Assembly: GCA_913046175.1 (NCBI GenBank)
Contig: CAJWSN010000077.1
Span: 1 to 6,312 of the forward strand
Direction of reading: 5' to 3'
DNA from: an uncultured Opitutia bacterium
GTDB lineage: Bacteria; Verrucomicrobiota; Verrucomicrobiia; Opitutales; JABJCN01
DNA length: 6,312 nucleotides
Program-made: the position numbers and the translations under genes
The notes under the pieces: model-generated
Told to the model about the DNA's origin: nothing
The model's input: the letters and a program-made list of their open reading frames with translations, nothing else
Database searches by the model: none
Shown here: one piece after another, positions 5,260-6,312 of the stretch
Numbering within the stretch: the stretch's first letter is position 1
How the letters are laid out: each line of letters begins with the position of its first letter

Positions 5260-6312
5260 CGCCTGAAAGCGATCCTTGATCCATTCCCGAACCTGATTTT
5301 CCAGTTCAGGCAAATGAATTTTTTCAATGATTTCCTCAAAAAAGCCAAAGATCAGCAGCTGCCTGGCCATGGCATCCGGGATTCCCCGACTGCGCATATA
5401 GAACAGTTGTGAATCATCAATCTGCCCGGAGGTTGCTCCATGGCTGCACTTGACATCATTGGCAAGGATTTCAAGACCAGGGAGTGAATTGGCCTCGGCA
5501 GAAGAATCCATCAAGAGGTTCCGGTTGGTCTGGTAGGCATCGGTGTGCTGAGCCTCCGGGCCAACACGAATCATTCCTGAAAAAATCGTGCGCCCCCCAG
5601 CCAGAAGCGCGTTCTTGAACAACAGGTCGGACCGGCAGCCCGGAGCTTCGTGTGCCTGGAGGGTGCGCTGATCGAATTCCTGGTCCTTACCGGCGATGGC
5701 CAGGGAGTGAAGGCGCACATCAGCACCCTGCCCTTCCGCAGAAATCACGGACTCCTGTCGCAAGGTTCCACCGCCTATATTCAGGTTGATTGAACGCAAA
5801 AAAGAATCCCGGTCTGCGGACAAGTGCTCCATATGGACCGCTGTTGTCTTCGGGTTCCAGTTGCGGACCACGATACGGGAGACATGACTCCCGGCACCTG
5901 CCTGAACCTGCGTTGTGGCAATATTGAACCCCTCATCCCCTGAAGACGAAAGATAGACCTCCACCAACTGGAGTTTGGCATGGGTGCCAACCTTGACCCT
6001 GACCTGCGGGAAGGACATCCCCCTCCCCTCCCAATGCATGAGGAAGACGGGCTTTATCAATTCCACATTATCCGGCACCTCCAGGAGAATTCCTGCACCG
6101 GCATGCCCTGCATTCAGTGCCTGGAATTTTGCTCCACCAAGAACCTGGAAATCCTGCACCGATGCCGTATATGGCTTGAGTTGCAAACCACAGTCCCTGG
6201 AGGCTTCATCCAAGTGGAACGGGGTCGCGACCTGGTTGCCTGCCAGGATGGCGTGCCCGGCAAGATCCTTGAGGAAAAAGGAGCGATGGACCAATTCCTG
6301 AAGTGTAGGGTC
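5257..6312 (-). CDS. sufD: Fe-S cluster assembly protein SufD, 5' end outside window
   Basis: SufD is the scaffold subunit that joins SufB and the SufC ATPase in the SufBC2D complex, which builds iron-sulfur clusters in the cytosol. The frame is open to the right edge, giving 351 visible residues. SufD is usually about 420-450 residues, so the N-terminus is missing and a TTG at 6294 is not the true start. The visible part is the SufB/SufD beta-helix core followed by the C-terminal helices. Typical features include a KCSHGATSGQ motif (visible Cys289 and His291, bases 5440-5448), then D..Q.FYMRSRG and a helical end FGFFEEIIEKI. The Cys-Ser-His signature matches residues at the SufB-SufD interface. 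SufB is less likely because of the SufD-like C-terminus and the neighbouring sufT. sufB and sufC would be expected upstream, beyond the right edge. Confidence 0.93.
   Translation of the reverse strand, partial: DPTLQELVHRSFFLKDLAGHAILAGNQVATPFHLDEASRDCGLQLKPYTASVQDFQVLGGAKFQALNAGHAGAGILLEVPDNVELIKPVFLMHWEGRGMSFPQVRVKVGTHAKLQLVEVYLSSSGDEGFNIATTQVQAGAGSHVSRIVVRNWNPKTTAVHMEHLSADRDSFLRSINLNIGGGTLRQESVISAEGQGADVRLHSLAIAGKDQEFDQRTLQAHEAPGCRSDLLFKNALLAGGRTIFSGMIRVGPEAQHTDAYQTNRNLLMDSSAEANSLPGLEILANDVKCSHGATSGQIDDSQLFYMRSRGIPDAMARQLLIFGFFEEIIEKIHLPELENQVREWIKDRFQA

Noticed and set aside
5238..5348. Longer sufT starting at 5348
   Set aside because: The extension overlaps the sufD coding end, is basic and unlike the SufT family, and the ATG at 5237 gives the expected length.

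Overview
The window looks like an ordinary chromosomal segment from a Gram-negative bacterium of moderate GC content. The best guess is the PVC superphylum, perhaps marine Verrucomicrobiota. This rests on the ClpP, which from memory resembles the chlamydial ClpP1 type more than the Escherichia coli type, and on most genes starting after AT-rich leaders without a clear Shine-Dalgarno. It is an inference, not a measured placement. No mobile elements, CRISPR arrays, tRNAs or rRNAs were seen.

Left half, plus strand (159-3462): a tight two-gene unit. The first gene encodes a 717-residue polytopic membrane protein made of two DUF1538 repeats, separated by a soluble insert of about 190 residues that carries an EF-hand-like loop. 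One base after its stop, and behind a good Shine-Dalgarno, comes a 382-residue protein that appears to hold three tandem P-II-like modules. A membrane protein paired with a P-II-type regulator recalls AmtB-GlnK and SbtA-SbtB. The natural hypothesis is a transporter or channel of unknown substrate gated by a dedicated sensor. This is the most interesting part of the window.

Centre (3489-3524): a perfect 15-bp hairpin with A-tract and T-tract flanks is shared by the two converging transcription units and should terminate both.

Right half, minus strand (6312 down to 3562): four genes read in the order sufD (5' end outside the window), sufT, rpiB, clpP. SufD and SufT belong to SUF iron-sulfur cluster assembly, so sufB and sufC may lie beyond the right edge. 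RpiB (pentose phosphate pathway) and a divergent ClpP (proteolysis) follow with short gaps of 72 and 32 bases. They could be co-transcribed, although their functions are not obviously linked.

The first 158 bases are an AT-rich leader with no gene or convincing promoter that I can support.
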